In this document: positions 47,845 to 57,840 of the stretch, piece after piece | Layout of the letters: each line of letters begins with the position of its first letter | Position numbering within the stretch: position 1 is the first letter of the stretch | Assembly: GCA_905221605.1 (NCBI GenBank) | Contig: CAJNDS010001657.1 | Span: 240,644-304,643, forward strand | Direction: 5' to 3' | DNA: 64,000 nucleotides | From: Symbiodinium natans | Taxonomy: Eukaryota; Sar; Dinophyceae; Suessiales; Symbiodiniaceae | Made by a program: the position numbers and the translations under genes | Notes under the pieces: generated by a model | What the model saw: the letters and a program-made list of their open reading frames with translations, nothing else | Databases searched by the model: none | What the model was told of the DNA's origin: nothing

Positions 47845-48255
47845 ATGTCGGATGCTTTTCCGGGCGAAAAGCTGAATTTGAGCAGTTCGAGCCAAAGGCG
47901 CTGGGCCAGCACAAAGTCAAAACCACGCCAAACATGTCGGTGGCCCTCACGCTTTCAACATGCGCTTTTCTTCTGGGACACACTGGCCAGCCTCGGTCTC
48001 TCAAGTGATGGTTGCTATGTGGAACACATGTTTATGTCTCTACTATGGGCTGGCACGGCATACTGCCAAGTGCTGGATCATCCGTCTGTCGTACATGTAA
48101 GCGGTGGTGCTGACAATCTGTCGAATCTATTGTGCAGCACGGCTTACCAGAAAGTGTGCGTTGCAGGACTCAGCATCAACAGCCAGCGTCTGGCTGAGGC
48201 GCTCTTTCTTGGGCTGCCGCCGCCGCGCCCTTCTCTCCTGACAGAGTTTAGGGTT
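47845..48255 (+). CDS. candidate plus-strand exon
   Basis: A 410-base open frame divergent from the adhesion-type gene. Its second half is protein-like (GCYVEHMFMSLLWAGTAYCQ, then KVCVAGLSINSQRLAEALFL and GLPPPRPSLLTE). It runs into TGACAGA|GTTTAGGG, where the telomere-like tract would provide a GT donor. The upstream limit is unknown; part of this region should be the promoter of the gene at 47814. Confidence 0.3.
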
Positions 48256-48292
48256 CACGGTTTAGGGTTTAGGGTTTAGGGTTCAGGTTCCC
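48246..48292. repeat. interstitial telomere-like repeat
   Basis: Five or six TTTAGGG/TTCAGG units on the plus strand, beginning at the inferred end of the plus-strand exon. Confidence 0.9.
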
Positions 48293-49537
48293 AGGGAGTA
48301 CAGGGCATTGTCAGGGAAGGAGTCTTGTCAGCGCAGCAGGCTCGGGATTGATCGGGATTGGCAAGAGGGCACATGAGCAGAACGCGTTGGGAAAAACTGG
48401 GTTGAACGATGTTCTGGAGAGTCACAGACCTTGCGCAGAGGCTTGGCCCTTGCACATGCTGCACCATCTGAGAGAGCGTGCGTCGGCGCAAGTTCATGGG
48501 AAACCGGCTGAATTTGAGTAGTGCCCCGGGCGCTTTTTGCCGCGATCCCCTAGCTGACCGAGGGGTGTTTGGGAGTAGGGTTTCTTCGCTTCTTCGCCGG
48601 ATCCCTCTCTTCGGCTTTTGGCTTTTGGGTGCTCGCGGAGTTCTCCTAGTTCGCCGACGAATGACCCTTGCTAAAATTGGATTTTCACGGGGGCGCCGAG
48701 AAGTTTCATGCCTCTCATGGCCAAGACACTTCTAGAAGTGCTCTAAAGGCATGCTGCAATGTTGGCGCTTCAAGGCTCAAGGCATTCTAGCGGTTTTGGG
48801 CAGGTGGAGTTTCCACCCCCCCCCCCACCCTCGTTTTTGCTGTTTGCTCCTCATTTGTTGTGTCGGCTCAAACATAGAGAAACCTTTACGTCCTCTATAC
48901 TTCCAAGAGAGAGAATGGGGGGGGAGGCAAGGCCGAGGGGGGGTGCAGCAAACAGACTTTTTCGTGTACACGAAACAAAGCGGGGCTCAGACAAACGCCT
49001 GATCCCGGAGCCTACCTACTATATGACATCCACTTAAGTCCCAGGCAGGTTTCACAGACAGCAAGGACTGCGTCTGCCTCGGCCACTGAAGAGCATGTCG
49101 GTCAGCAGCCCCTGCGTCGCCGCATCCCAGAGTGAGGCTGGGCAAATTCAAATTGGGAGCAGGGGAAAATTCGGGCACATGCAGGTATCATCAAGTCTTG
49201 TCTTGTCGAGGCTCGAGCTGCTGTTGAGAGAAGCACGGAAGGCCCGCGGCTCATATTGAGACGAGCCCATTCCCACATGCTTGGGTTTACAAATGTTGAC
49301 ACACGCCATCACGCAGGCCAGGTGCCCAGCTGTGACATTGTTCAAAACATCCGAGTAGTGGACTCGAATTAAAAGGCCAGACATGGCCACACAAGATGAC
49401 CCTTGCTGTAATTATAAGCCCGTGGGTAAGCTGCACAACCATGGGCTTATGGCCTCAAAAGCTTCACCGGCATCAACGCCAGTCTAGTCCAATTGAAACG
49501 CATCTTTTGAAGCGCAGCTAAGCGCAGCTAAGCGCAG
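48293..49537. other. no gene seen
   Basis: Between the candidate plus-strand exon and the 3' end of the monooxygenase gene. It contains a C run (about 48819-48830), a G-rich run near 48918 and a partial repeat of the 47.87-kb sequence (GGCTGAATTTGAG at 48508). No supported exon. Confidence 0.4.
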
Positions 49538-50785
49538 CTAAGCGCAGAGGGCCCGCAGCCGCAAGCCCAGTCGCTGGAAGAAGCTCGGCTCTGGCTCCCA
49601 GGGGTTGCGTTCTGTGGGGTCGACGCCGAAGGCATTCCGGAGATTCCGGAAAAGCAGGGGCTTCAGCAAATAGTTGCGGCCCAGCGCCTTCAAGCCGGTG
49701 GCCGTGTGCATCTGCCCGATCTTGGAGCTCGCAGACACCACATTCTCGCAGTAGGCCTTGCGGGTCACCTCATACAAGCGGAGGCTCTCTTGCAGTGACA
49801 GCTCCTGATGAAGCAAGACGCGGCTCAGGCACCAGGCGTCGTGCATCGCCATGTTGGCGCCCTGGCCCATGAAGGGAGCTGTAGCATGTGCAGCATCGCC
49901 CAAGAGCACGACACGACCCTTGGCTGAGATCCAGGAAGGACGGGTCGGCTGTTGATAGATGCCCCAGTCGAAGCAGACATCTGCACTTTCTACAGCACGG
50001 GCCAGGACCTCGTGGTCGGGCGCCGCGTTCTTGGCGAGCTCAGCAAAGCGCTCCCGCACGATTGCAGAGTCCCATCGGTCGGAGACTGGTTCCTGGCTTC
50101 CCAAGACAATGAGGCAAATATCGTGGCGCCCCTCTCCCTGTCCAGCGGTCACGTCCAGGATAGCATAGCCTGTGCCAGCTGTCTCGACCCAATGCATGTT
50201 GGCCACCGTGGGATCTGGACGAATGGGCTTCGACGACACACTGTACAAGACGCGGAAGCCCGTGAAGACCGGCTCATCTGCACCAAAGATTTTCTGCCTG
50301 ACAAAGCTGTGGATACCATCCGAGGCCACAACCACATCAGCGAAGTCTGTTGCTCCGTTCTCAAATGACAGTTGGACCCCCTCTTCGCTTTCTGCAATGT
50401 CGACCAACTTGTGCCCGAGTTTGATGGTATCAGCTGGCAGCGACTCCACCACAATCCTCTGCAGGTCCGTGCGCATGGCAAAGTATCCTGGCACCGCCAA
50501 AGAGCTGAGCTTCTTCCCTTGTGCCAGATAGTTCATTCTCTGCCCCTGATTGGAGACCGCGTCAAGCTCCTTCCCTAGTCCCAGGCGCTGGAGAATGCGG
50601 GCTCCGGCGGCAAGACCCAAAGAGCCGCCACGGACCTTCCACTCATCCCAGGCCTCATAGAGTCGGACCTGAACTTTCTTCGCAGTAGCCTCAGTCTGCA
50701 GGGCCTTGGCCAAGGTCAGACCTCCCAACCCTGCGCCGATGATGGCCACCCTCAGCGGCTCAGATGTCTCAGGTCGCTCGGCCAT
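49538..50785 (-). CDS. FAD-dependent monooxygenase (class A, UbiH/zeaxanthin-epoxidase-like)
   Basis: Intact single-exon gene, 415 residues from the ATG at 50785 (the frame stays open 43 codons further up, but without conserved sequence). The N-terminal Rossmann motif is VAIIGAGLGGLTLAKAL (residues 13-29). The middle has VVVASDGIHSFVRQ, the DG motif that contacts FAD and NAD(P)H. The FAD ribityl motif is GRVVLLGDAAHATAPFMGQG, followed by ANMAMHDAWCL. This is the standard order for class A flavoprotein hydroxylases, which insert one oxygen atom into aromatic, quinone-precursor or carotenoid substrates. The substrate cannot be read from sequence. No plastid leader or C-terminal membrane anchor is evident, so it may be cytosolic. 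The neighbour upstream on this strand is the plastid gene set. Confidence 0.88.
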   Translation of the reverse strand: MAERPETSEPLRVAIIGAGLGGLTLAKALQTEATAKKVQVRLYEAWDEWKVRGGSLGLAAGARILQRLGLGKELDAVSNQGQRMNYLAQGKKLSSLAVPGYFAMRTDLQRIVVESLPADTIKLGHKLVDIAESEEGVQLSFENGATDFADVVVASDGIHSFVRQKIFGADEPVFTGFRVLYSVSSKPIRPDPTVANMHWVETAGTGYAILDVTAGQGEGRHDICLIVLGSQEPVSDRWDSAIVRERFAELAKNAAPDHEVLARAVESADVCFDWGIYQQPTRPSWISAKGRVVLLGDAAHATAPFMGQGANMAMHDAWCLSRVLLHQELSLQESLRLYEVTRKAYCENVVSASSKIGQMHTATGLKALGRNYLLKPLLFRNLRNAFGVDPTERNPWEPEPSFFQRLGLRLRALCA

Positions 50786-50914
50786 AAGGGCGACGCCGCG
50801 ATGCTGTTCCGGGGGAGGATGGGACGTTAGAACTTGGGCCAACACACTGATGGTGAGCGACATGCTTCTGCCTTCTGTCCTTCTATTCTTCCGTCCTTCT
50901 GTCCTCTTCCACAC

Positions 50915-52360
50915 AGGGAGAAACGGCGAGATGCTGGCTCAGGCAAGCACAATCCCAACTTCCTATTCTCACGGGCTTTGGGATGCCAGGCCTCTCTGTC
51001 GCAAAAGCCCACGGTGGTGGTGGAGTTCCAGGCGTGCCTTGGATCCGGGTTTCGGAAGGTGCTTCTGGCCGGGCTTAGGGCTTTGGATTTTTCGTCCCAC
51101 GCTTGGAGAGAAGGGGTCATACATCCATGATTGTTGCGGGACATGGTGACAGGGACAGCCTTTCAGAGGGGGACGGCTCAAAACAATCATAAGGGTCAAA
51201 AATAAATAAACCCAACGGATCAAGAAACAATACGGATCAACAAAACATGACCCATTTTCCTCTCAAAAAATAGGAAAGTAAACATCTTTCATTGGAATAA
51301 AGAGAAAATAGAGTTGCTCACGAAATATAGAGGTAATAGAGGTTTTCCATGGCATCATCTAGGACTTCCTGTGCCAAAATACAAGTTTCACATGGACAGA
51401 TTCTGCTGCAGTGAAAGGTTCTCCGTGGCACCATCGAGAAAATAGAAGGTTTCCTTTGTACTACCAAAAACCCAATCCTGGGAGGAGATTTGTTTGGTGT
51501 CGGTGCGTTGTTTGGCTTTGTTGGTTTTCCCTCGTGTTTGTTGGTAGTTTTTGGTGTCGTTGCGGTTTTTTGGCTTTATTGGTTCTCACGGTTCTACGTA
51601 CACTACGATAAGGACGACCACGACGAGGACGAGGACGAGGACGTGCTCTCCCCACAAGGTGCAGCAGGGGCTCGTGGCTTCGAAGGCAACGCTTCTCACG
51701 CAGATGCTGGAGGACTTGAGGCCTTCAGGAAACAACGGTCCGAGGTCAGGCTCTCTACTCTATCTCTCTCCACCAGCTTTTGGCATGCCATGTCAAGAAT
51801 TGCTACAAAGAAGATTTAGTTAATCATAAGCAACGGTGCAAAGCGATAACCGCCCGCAACACCACCAGCTTACGAGCTGCCTGGCTTTCTCTGGCATGGT
51901 GCTGGGATGGTATGCGCCCTCTTGCTTGTACTACAAAGCCAATGCGAGTTGTGCCCGTCTAGTTCGGGCAGGCTTTCATTGGTTGAGGAAGGATACAGGG
52001 CCACTCGGAAAGGCTGCACTTTGAGTCTAAAGCCCTCTGCACCTTCGAACTCCAAGAGCAGACATGCCCTCGATTCCTCCTGACGATCTCTGCTCCCCGA
52101 TTCCTCTGGCCTTGCTCGCCTTGGCACCCTGTTCAGGCCGCCCTTCCGAGCTTTAGTGCCCCGCCTCGGTGCTTCAAAAATAGCACTCGCACACTCGTAG
52201 GGCAGAAGGTTCAAGGTGGAGGGGTGTGGGGTTCAGGGTGCAGGGCGCTTAGGGCTCCTGGTACGGTTGAAGATGCGAGGGGGGTGTAGGGTCGGTGTGA
52301 AATTTGTATAAAGGCGCTTCTCTGTTCAACACTGCTAACTCGTGAGAAGCCAAATCCACC
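50915..52360. other. no gene supported
   Basis: Contains short open frames only. One minus-strand stretch near 52.0-52.1 kb (RACLLLEFEGAEGFRLKVQP) may be an exon but its edges are unclear. 51.2-51.4 kb is AT-rich and featureless. Confidence 0.35.
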
Positions 52361-52365
52361 CGTGC

Positions 52366-52680
52366 AAGAGAGCGACGAAAGCTAAGCATGTTGCCTCCAC
52401 TTTCGCAGCGGGGCCCGCGCAAGCTTCTGAATGCTGCCTTGAGCTGCCTATAGCGGACCATGGGTACACTTTGAAGGGGACATCTGTGTCATGGGCTCTG
52501 TATAAGACAAAGTGCGAATCTTGTGATCGCACATCTCGCATCGCTGCGGCGCGCCATCCGGTTCTACAAATTTACAACTTCGTGGATAGCTGGCGTCGAG
52601 TCAAAACTTAGCAACATGTGACTTGGCACTTAACAACTCAACAACTCGAGCGCAGATCATGGCTGGCAGCACTGAGGTCA
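52366..52680 (-). repeat. orphan copy of the tandem-array spacer/promoter
   Basis: Matches the 5' flanks of both Rieske-like genes (53611-53890 and 54841-55105): CAAGAGAGCGACG, GCGAATCTTGTGATCGCACA, TACAAATTTACAACTTCGTG and TTGGCACTTAACAACTC recur in order. No gene copy follows it on the minus strand. It suggests that the array once had a third member, lost by deletion or recombination. Confidence 0.75.
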
Positions 52681-52792
52681 GCTGCCTTCAGGCTTTCTAA
52701 AAGTTGAGGTGTCCCAGGCGAAAACAAGCCCCGCCGTGCACCGGGCCTGTATGCTGCATGGCGCACACTGTACATCCGGGCCTACTGTATCT

Positions 52793-53506
52793 TTAGTAGT
52801 ACGTTCCATCATCCTTGCCCTGAGCATCCAGGAGACCCTTCCAGTACCAGCTTTCGTAAGCAGCCTTTGCATTGGTGTCGACCATGACCTCGACGTCACC
52901 GGAGAGGAAGGCCTCGCGAATCTCGAACGTTGCAAGCGCCTCCCTCCGTCCGATGAACCAGGCGACGAACTTGCCGATCCCCGGCGGCGAAGGGCACCAA
53001 TCCCCTTCCGGCTGGCCAGTGAAGCAATCAAAGACGTTTCCGAACTGTCCATCCAAGATCTTACTTCCCTGAACCTCAGCGCCCACACTCAAGGATGTGC
53101 CGGTAGGAGGGGCCTTGTCTCCAACGGCAAAAAGCTTTCCGTCTTGCGTCTTGCCAACGCACACATCGCATCCTGCAATTCCGTAGGCCCTCAGTTCGCC
53201 GGGCTGCAAGTCACTGCCTCGAAGTCCAGTCTTGAGCCACTGCAAACTCGGGACAATGGTCTGGGTCGTGTAGCGTCGCGTTGTCTTCGAAGCCTGCATG
53301 GCCTTGCCCGTGACCTTTTTCAGCAATGCTGCTCCCATGGCTGCGGTCAAACACAAGGCTGTTGACATCGCGGGCGCTTGCTGGAGCCGGCTGTCGCTGG
53401 ACCGTGCCTGGCGCACAACTGGAGCCGCTTGAAAAGGACCAGGTGCAACGAAGCAGAGCGGTGCAAAGAGCATGGCCGCTGCCGCCATCACCAAAGTGCG
53501 TGCCAT
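52793..53506 (-). CDS. plastid-targeted Rieske-fold protein without Fe-S ligands, copy 1
   Basis: 237 residues from MARTLVM (ATG at 53506); a longer frame exists upstream. The leader is bipartite: a signal peptide with the FVAP motif (residues 19-22), a basic/Ser region, then a second hydrophobic segment (STALCLTAAMGAALL, 48-62) of the kind that stops transfer in three-membrane plastids. The mature part (about 95-180) aligns with the Rieske pattern: GELRAYGIAGCDVCVG, DGKLFAVGDKAPPTGTSLSV, KILDGQFGNVFDCFTGQ. Where Rieske proteins have CxHxG and CxxH, this has APPTG and DGQF, so all four cluster ligands are gone (Ala132, Pro134, Asp152, Phe155). A C-terminal region with a short hydrophobic stretch (FVAWFIG) follows. 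It is therefore probably a structural subunit rather than an electron carrier. An accessory subunit of a thylakoid complex is a guess. Confidence 0.8.
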   Translation of the reverse strand: MARTLVMAAAAMLFAPLCFVAPGPFQAAPVVRQARSSDSRLQQAPAMSTALCLTAAMGAALLKKVTGKAMQASKTTRRYTTQTIVPSLQWLKTGLRGSDLQPGELRAYGIAGCDVCVGKTQDGKLFAVGDKAPPTGTSLSVGAEVQGSKILDGQFGNVFDCFTGQPEGDWCPSPPGIGKFVAWFIGRREALATFEIREAFLSGDVEVMVDTNAKAAYESWYWKGLLDAQGKDDGTYY

Positions 53507-53581
53507 CGTTGCAGGGGGGAGGGGCAGCTGCTTCACAGCTTCACAACACGACACACGACCTTGCAAGACCTTGCTAGCCAA

Positions 53582-54022
53582 AAGCTGACGCAGCCACGTT
53601 TGCTTCTGCGCAAGAGAGCGACGGAAACGGAAGCAAACATCTTCCTGAGACAGTGTTGTCTGGGCTGGATTTTGTTGACGATCGATCTCATGCTAAGCCG
53701 GAAGGGAACAAGCATCCTGACATGCACACTGACTGCGAATCTTGTGATCGCACATCTCGCATCGCTGCGGCGAGCCATCCGGTTCTACAAATTTACAACT
53801 TCGTGGACAGCTGGCGTCGAGTCAAAACTTAGCAACATGTGACTTGGCACTTAACAACTCAACAACTCGAGCGCAGATCATGCACGCTCGTGGCAGCACT
53901 GAGGTCAGCTGCCTTCAGGCTTTCTAAAAGTTGAGGTGGGACACAAGGCGAAAACAAGCCCCGCCGTGCACCGGGCCTGTATGCTGCATGGCGCACACTG
54001 TACATCCGGGCCTAGTGTACCT
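53582..54022. repeat. intergenic spacer of the tandem array
   Basis: About 440 bp between stop and start of the two copies, repeated at 54812-55105 and in part at 52366-52680. It should hold the promoter, trans-splice acceptor and 3' processing signals of the array. I see no TATA box. Confidence 0.7.
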
Positions 54023-54736
54023 TTAGTAGTACGTTCCATCATCCTTGCCCTGAGCATCCAGGAGACCCTTCCAGTACCAGCTTTCGTAAGCAGCCTTTGC
54101 ATTGGTGTCGACCATGACCTCGACGTCACCGGAGAGGAAGGCCTCGCGAATCTCGAACGTTGCAAGCGCCTCCCTCCGTCCGATGAACCAGGCGACGAAC
54201 TTGCCGATCCCCGGCGGCGAAGGGCACCAATCCCCTTCCGGCTGGCCAGTGAAGCAATCAAAGACGTTTCCGAACTGTCCATCCAAGATCTTACTTCCCT
54301 GAACCTCAGCGCCCACACTCAAGGATGTGCCGGTAGGAGGGGCCTTGTCTCCAACGGCAAAAAGCTTTCCGTCTTGCGTCTTGCCAACGCACACATCGCA
54401 TCCTGCAATTCCGTAGGCCCTCAGTTCGCCGGGCTGCAAGTCACTGCCTCGAAGTCCAGTCTTGAGCCACTGCAAACTCGGGACAATTGTCTGGGTCGTG
54501 TAGCGTCGCGTTGTCTTCGAAGCCTGCATGGCCTTGCCCGTGACCTTTTTCAGCAATGCTGCTCCCATGGCTGCGGTCAAACACAAGGCTGTTGACATCG
54601 CGGGTGCTTGCTGGAGCCGGCTGTCGCTGGACCGTGCCTGGCGCACAACTGGAGCCGCTTGAAAAGGACCAGGTGCAACGAAGCAGAGCGGTGCAAAGAG
54701 CATGGCCGCTGCCGCCATCACCAAAGTGCGTGCCAT
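54023..54736 (-). CDS. plastid-targeted Rieske-fold protein without Fe-S ligands, copy 2
   Basis: Head-to-tail duplicate of the copy at 52793-53506, offset 1,230 bp. The predicted proteins are identical. I see two silent base differences in the coding region (in the Thr codon of QTIVP and the Ala codon of QQAPA) and one or two just past the stop. Tandem arrays of near-identical expressed genes are a dinoflagellate habit; the near-identity implies a recent duplication or ongoing gene conversion. Its 5' flank is a third copy of the array spacer. Confidence 0.8.
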   Translation of the reverse strand: MARTLVMAAAAMLFAPLCFVAPGPFQAAPVVRQARSSDSRLQQAPAMSTALCLTAAMGAALLKKVTGKAMQASKTTRRYTTQTIVPSLQWLKTGLRGSDLQPGELRAYGIAGCDVCVGKTQDGKLFAVGDKAPPTGTSLSVGAEVQGSKILDGQFGNVFDCFTGQPEGDWCPSPPGIGKFVAWFIGRREALATFEIREAFLSGDVEVMVDTNAKAAYESWYWKGLLDAQGKDDGTYY

Positions 54737-55191
54737 CGTTGCAGGGGGGAGGGGCAGCTGCTTCACAGCTTCACAACACGACACACGACCTTGCAAGACC
54801 TTGCTAGCCAAAAGCTGACGCAGCCACGTTTGCTCCTGTACAAGAGAACGGCAGAAGCGGAAGCAAACATCTTCCTGAGACAGCGTTGTCTGGGCTGGAT
54901 TTTGTTGATCGATCTCATGCTAAGCCGGAAGGGAACAAGCATCCTGACATGCTCTAAGTGCGAATCTTGTGATCGCACATCTCGCAGCGCTGCGGCGCGC
55001 CATCCAGTTCTACAAATTTACAACTTCGTGGATAGCTGGCGGCGAGTCAAAACTTAGCAAAAATGTGACTTGGCACGTAACAAATCGAGCACAGATTATT
55101 CAAGCTCCTGAACGGTATGGGATGCACTGTACATGTGAGGAATTCTCAGTAATTAAGTTCAATTGGAACTGGGATGAAGGAGGCCCTTGGG

Positions 55192-56349
55192 CTACTCCAC
55201 GTCGTCTCGGCGGTCTCCCGGAAGGATCTTGTGGCTTCGTGCCTTGCGCTCCAAGAAGCTGGAGCACGACTTGCTCCTCAAAACAGCCGGGCTGGTCCCC
55301 AAGCTTCTTCGAGCTTCAGCAGAGATGTATGGGATCCTGTCGGGCGAAGAGCCTCTGCAAAGCGTGCAGTAGATGCTGTAGACGATGCAAGCCACCATTA
55401 AGGGCAGCAGCACGTGACTACAGGGCAGCAAAGGAGGCTCTGCAGCAGCTGGCACGTACACTGCGTCATCGGCACAGAGGCATCCCAACCATCGGCAGAA
55501 AGAGGAGAGGTGAAAAGCCAGGCCCAGGATCCCACTGAACAGGAAAGCCTGGTTGAGGTTAAGTCGCAGAAGTTGTGGCAAGCATCGTCGCACTGCGATC
55601 AAGGGCATGGCAAACAGTACTACGGGATACAGCGCGGCAAGGACGTAGTGGAGGTCCTGCGGGACCTCTGTTGCCAACGATGTCCACTCCAAAAACAGCG
55701 CTGGCCAGGCTTCTGACGCGACGCCAACACCAAAGAAGCGCCAGGCATCAATGGCTGGTAGCAAGTATGGCAGCGTTGCCAGCAGCCGCACGGAATGGTC
55801 CATGACAGGAATCTCGTTTTCAAAGCCTTCCATGGGCTCCACGTGGGCCGTTGGAGGTTCGGTCTCCCAGTGTGCCTCGATTCCTGGGTTCACATGTGTA
55901 GTGGGTGTCTTCAATGTCGGCACAGCCACCGGCTGAGGGAAATCTGGCCGGCGTCGGACCAGCGAACATTTCACAAGCTCCACCCCGCCGCAAGCCATTA
56001 TCTGCTCTTTTGCTCTCAACTGTTCCGTCTCTAACCCTGCCACTTCGGCTCGGAGCCGTCGAGCTTCAGCCATCAGCAGCATGCTGTCATTTTCTGTGCT
56101 TCTGAGCCCGCATTTTGGTGGTGGCACACGACGGTTGTTCCACGTTTGCCGTGCACGCGTGAAGACTCCAGTGACCAAGATCAAACTCAAGCAGAGAGCA
56201 GATGCCGTTGGTGGTGCTTTCTGTTTGTATTGCCCCTCTGGTCTCCAATGTCGCAGCGGAGTCACCCGGAATCGTGGATGCTCTGGGCGAGGCACAGCGA
56301 AGCAGAAAGACGCAAGCAGTGCCGTGGCACACAAGAAAACACGAGCCAT
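55192..56349 (-). CDS. Tic20-like plastid inner-membrane translocon protein
   Basis: 385 residues from MARVFLCATALL (ATG at 56349). The bipartite plastid leader has FAVP at residues 17-20 and a second hydrophobic segment (SALCLSLILVTGVF). A short coiled coil (AEARRLRAEVAGLETEQLRA) and a Pro/Thr-rich linker precede the conserved domain at about 187-300: LLATLPYLLPAIDAWRFFG, then YPVVLFAMPLIAVRRCLPQL and LRLNLNQAFLFSGILGLAFH. The (L)PYLLP and VR..LPQ..R.N..QA segments are the hallmarks of Tic20/Ycf60, a four-helix channel protein of the inner plastid envelope. A fourth membrane helix (VLLPLMVACIVYSIYC) follows. The C-terminal tail is basic and Ser-rich. It has the same strand and leader style as the two Rieske-like genes next to it. 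Intron-free. No start codon alternative is better. Confidence 0.85.
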   Translation of the reverse strand: MARVFLCATALLASFCFAVPRPEHPRFRVTPLRHWRPEGQYKQKAPPTASALCLSLILVTGVFTRARQTWNNRRVPPPKCGLRSTENDSMLLMAEARRLRAEVAGLETEQLRAKEQIMACGGVELVKCSLVRRRPDFPQPVAVPTLKTPTTHVNPGIEAHWETEPPTAHVEPMEGFENEIPVMDHSVRLLATLPYLLPAIDAWRFFGVGVASEAWPALFLEWTSLATEVPQDLHYVLAALYPVVLFAMPLIAVRRCLPQLLRLNLNQAFLFSGILGLAFHLSSFCRWLGCLCADDAVYVPAAAEPPLLPCSHVLLPLMVACIVYSIYCTLCRGSSPDRIPYISAEARRSLGTSPAVLRSKSCSSFLERKARSHKILPGDRRDDVE

Positions 56350-56399
56350 CGTGCGCATAATCGCACAATGGAAGTGTTCCAATCCCGACCCTTGGCCTG

Positions 56400-57840
56400 A
56401 GTCAAAAGCGACTACAGCACATCACATTCCTCTGTTGCAGCAGGCCTGCTGCGACTTCACTGAACCCTCGACCCAAGCCAGGCCCAAAACCCTACAACCC
56501 CCAAACCCAAAAGAACCCTAGCATCTAAAATCCGTCCGCGTAAGCTCCGGGCCTAGGATCTTAAAGAGTTCCCGCGACTGTCACTGCAGGGCCACCTGGG
56601 AATGGTCCAGGGTCTCAGCGTGTAGAGTTTAGGATTCCTTTTCGAGAATTGTCGCGGTCTGAGGATTTTTGAAGGCTTGGGTGTGTGCGGGCTATGGCTA
56701 TGGGGTTGCAGCTGCTCTAATGTGTGGAGCGGGATAAAGACAGCGGTGGCTGTGTTGAGGGTTTCAGGATCACTGAGCCACACAATGGAGGGTGCCTGTC
56801 CGAATAAGTCAAGGTGACCTGCAGTGACCCTCGAAACCGAAGACCGAGGTACATGAACAGAGGCCTTTCAGGCCCCATAACAAGATAACCCCAACATGCA
56901 GCGGCCAAAGCGGGCGCCAGTCTTTTCTGCCTCTGTGCAATGCAACGTTCCGCTGCAGAAGCGGTCTAAAACGTTGTCGACAAAACATTCACAAGAGGGT
57001 TGCGGCCGGAGTCACATATTGGGTCTTGCTCAATCTTGAAACTCAAGAAATTCTTTCTCTTGATGTGGTCTGCTTGTGGCCAGGCTGCTTACTGAGAAGC
57101 CTGCTCTCAAATTTTCGATAAAGGCAAATTTTCTGGCTGAGCGCACTGAGCTGGCCTTGGTTGGACAAGAGAAGCAAGGAAGTGCCAAGCGCAAAGCCAA
57201 GTGCTAAGCCCAGGGCAAAGCCAAGTGCATTTACTTTCAGCACGTCAAAGGGCATGTACCTCAATGTGACTCCATGTCATTGTCCGCTACGAAAGAGCGA
57301 GATCGCAAAAAACTCTGCATCCACTTGGTGTGGTGGTCTGCAGCTCCGCTGCTGACCTCTAGCCCATGCCACAGAAGACTTCTATCCCGGCCCGGATGCC
57401 ATAAGGCCAAGGCTAGAATGTTAGAGAGTGTTCTAGAGTGTAGAGGCCGAGACGTAGTGAGAGGTGATACTCTAGGACGGGGGTGCTTTGCGTAAGGCCG
57501 TGGTGATGAGATGACGGTCTCGAACCCCCCATGCCGAAAGACTCATGCAACATCTCTCTAGGTGCATAGGGCTTACCATCCGCGCACTACATGAGGGGCG
57601 TGGACTCCTTGCATGGCTGGAAGTTAGCTCTTAGAGTCTTAGAGGGCCTTCCAAGACGGGTTCCGAAATCTTTTGGCTCAAAGGGCCAAGAGCAGAGGTG
57701 CTATCGGGCGAAACCTGCCAATCGCTGCCAGCGAGAGACGCTATCCGGGAGTCGGGCACGAGCCCAACACACCAAAAGGGTTTGGAAAGTTTGGGAGTTG
57801 AGGGTCGAGTGATTCCAGCTTTCACTGGGCAGTGCCCGAC
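56400..57840. other. intergenic region with telomere-like words
   Basis: Contains the promoter side of the Tic20-like gene (right of 56349) and the 3' flank of purH (left of 57841). No supported gene apart from the weak candidate at 57043-57255. The word TTTTGGCTCAA at about 57671 equals part of the dinoflagellate spliced leader, probably by chance. Confidence 0.4.
57043..57255 (-). CDS. possible small membrane protein
   Basis: From an ATG at 57255: MPFDVLKVNALGFALGLALG, then FALGTSLLLLSNQGQLSALS, one clear membrane span followed by a basic tail, to a stop at 57043. The hydrophobic part rests on a short internal DNA repeat (GGCTTTGCCCT / GGCTTAGCACTT), so chance is a fair alternative. Confidence 0.3.
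   Translation of the reverse strand: MPFDVLKVNALGFALGLALGFALGTSLLLLSNQGQLSALSQKICLYRKFESRLLSKQPGHKQTTSRERIS

Noticed and set aside
57500..57535. Possible tRNA T-arm (GTCTCGAACCCCCC)
   Set aside because: No A box upstream and no cloverleaf could be drawn.
57668..57684. TTTTGGCTCAA, part of the dinoflagellate spliced leader
   Set aside because: Only 11 bases match, it is not at a gene start, and no full leader or leader-RNA gene is present.
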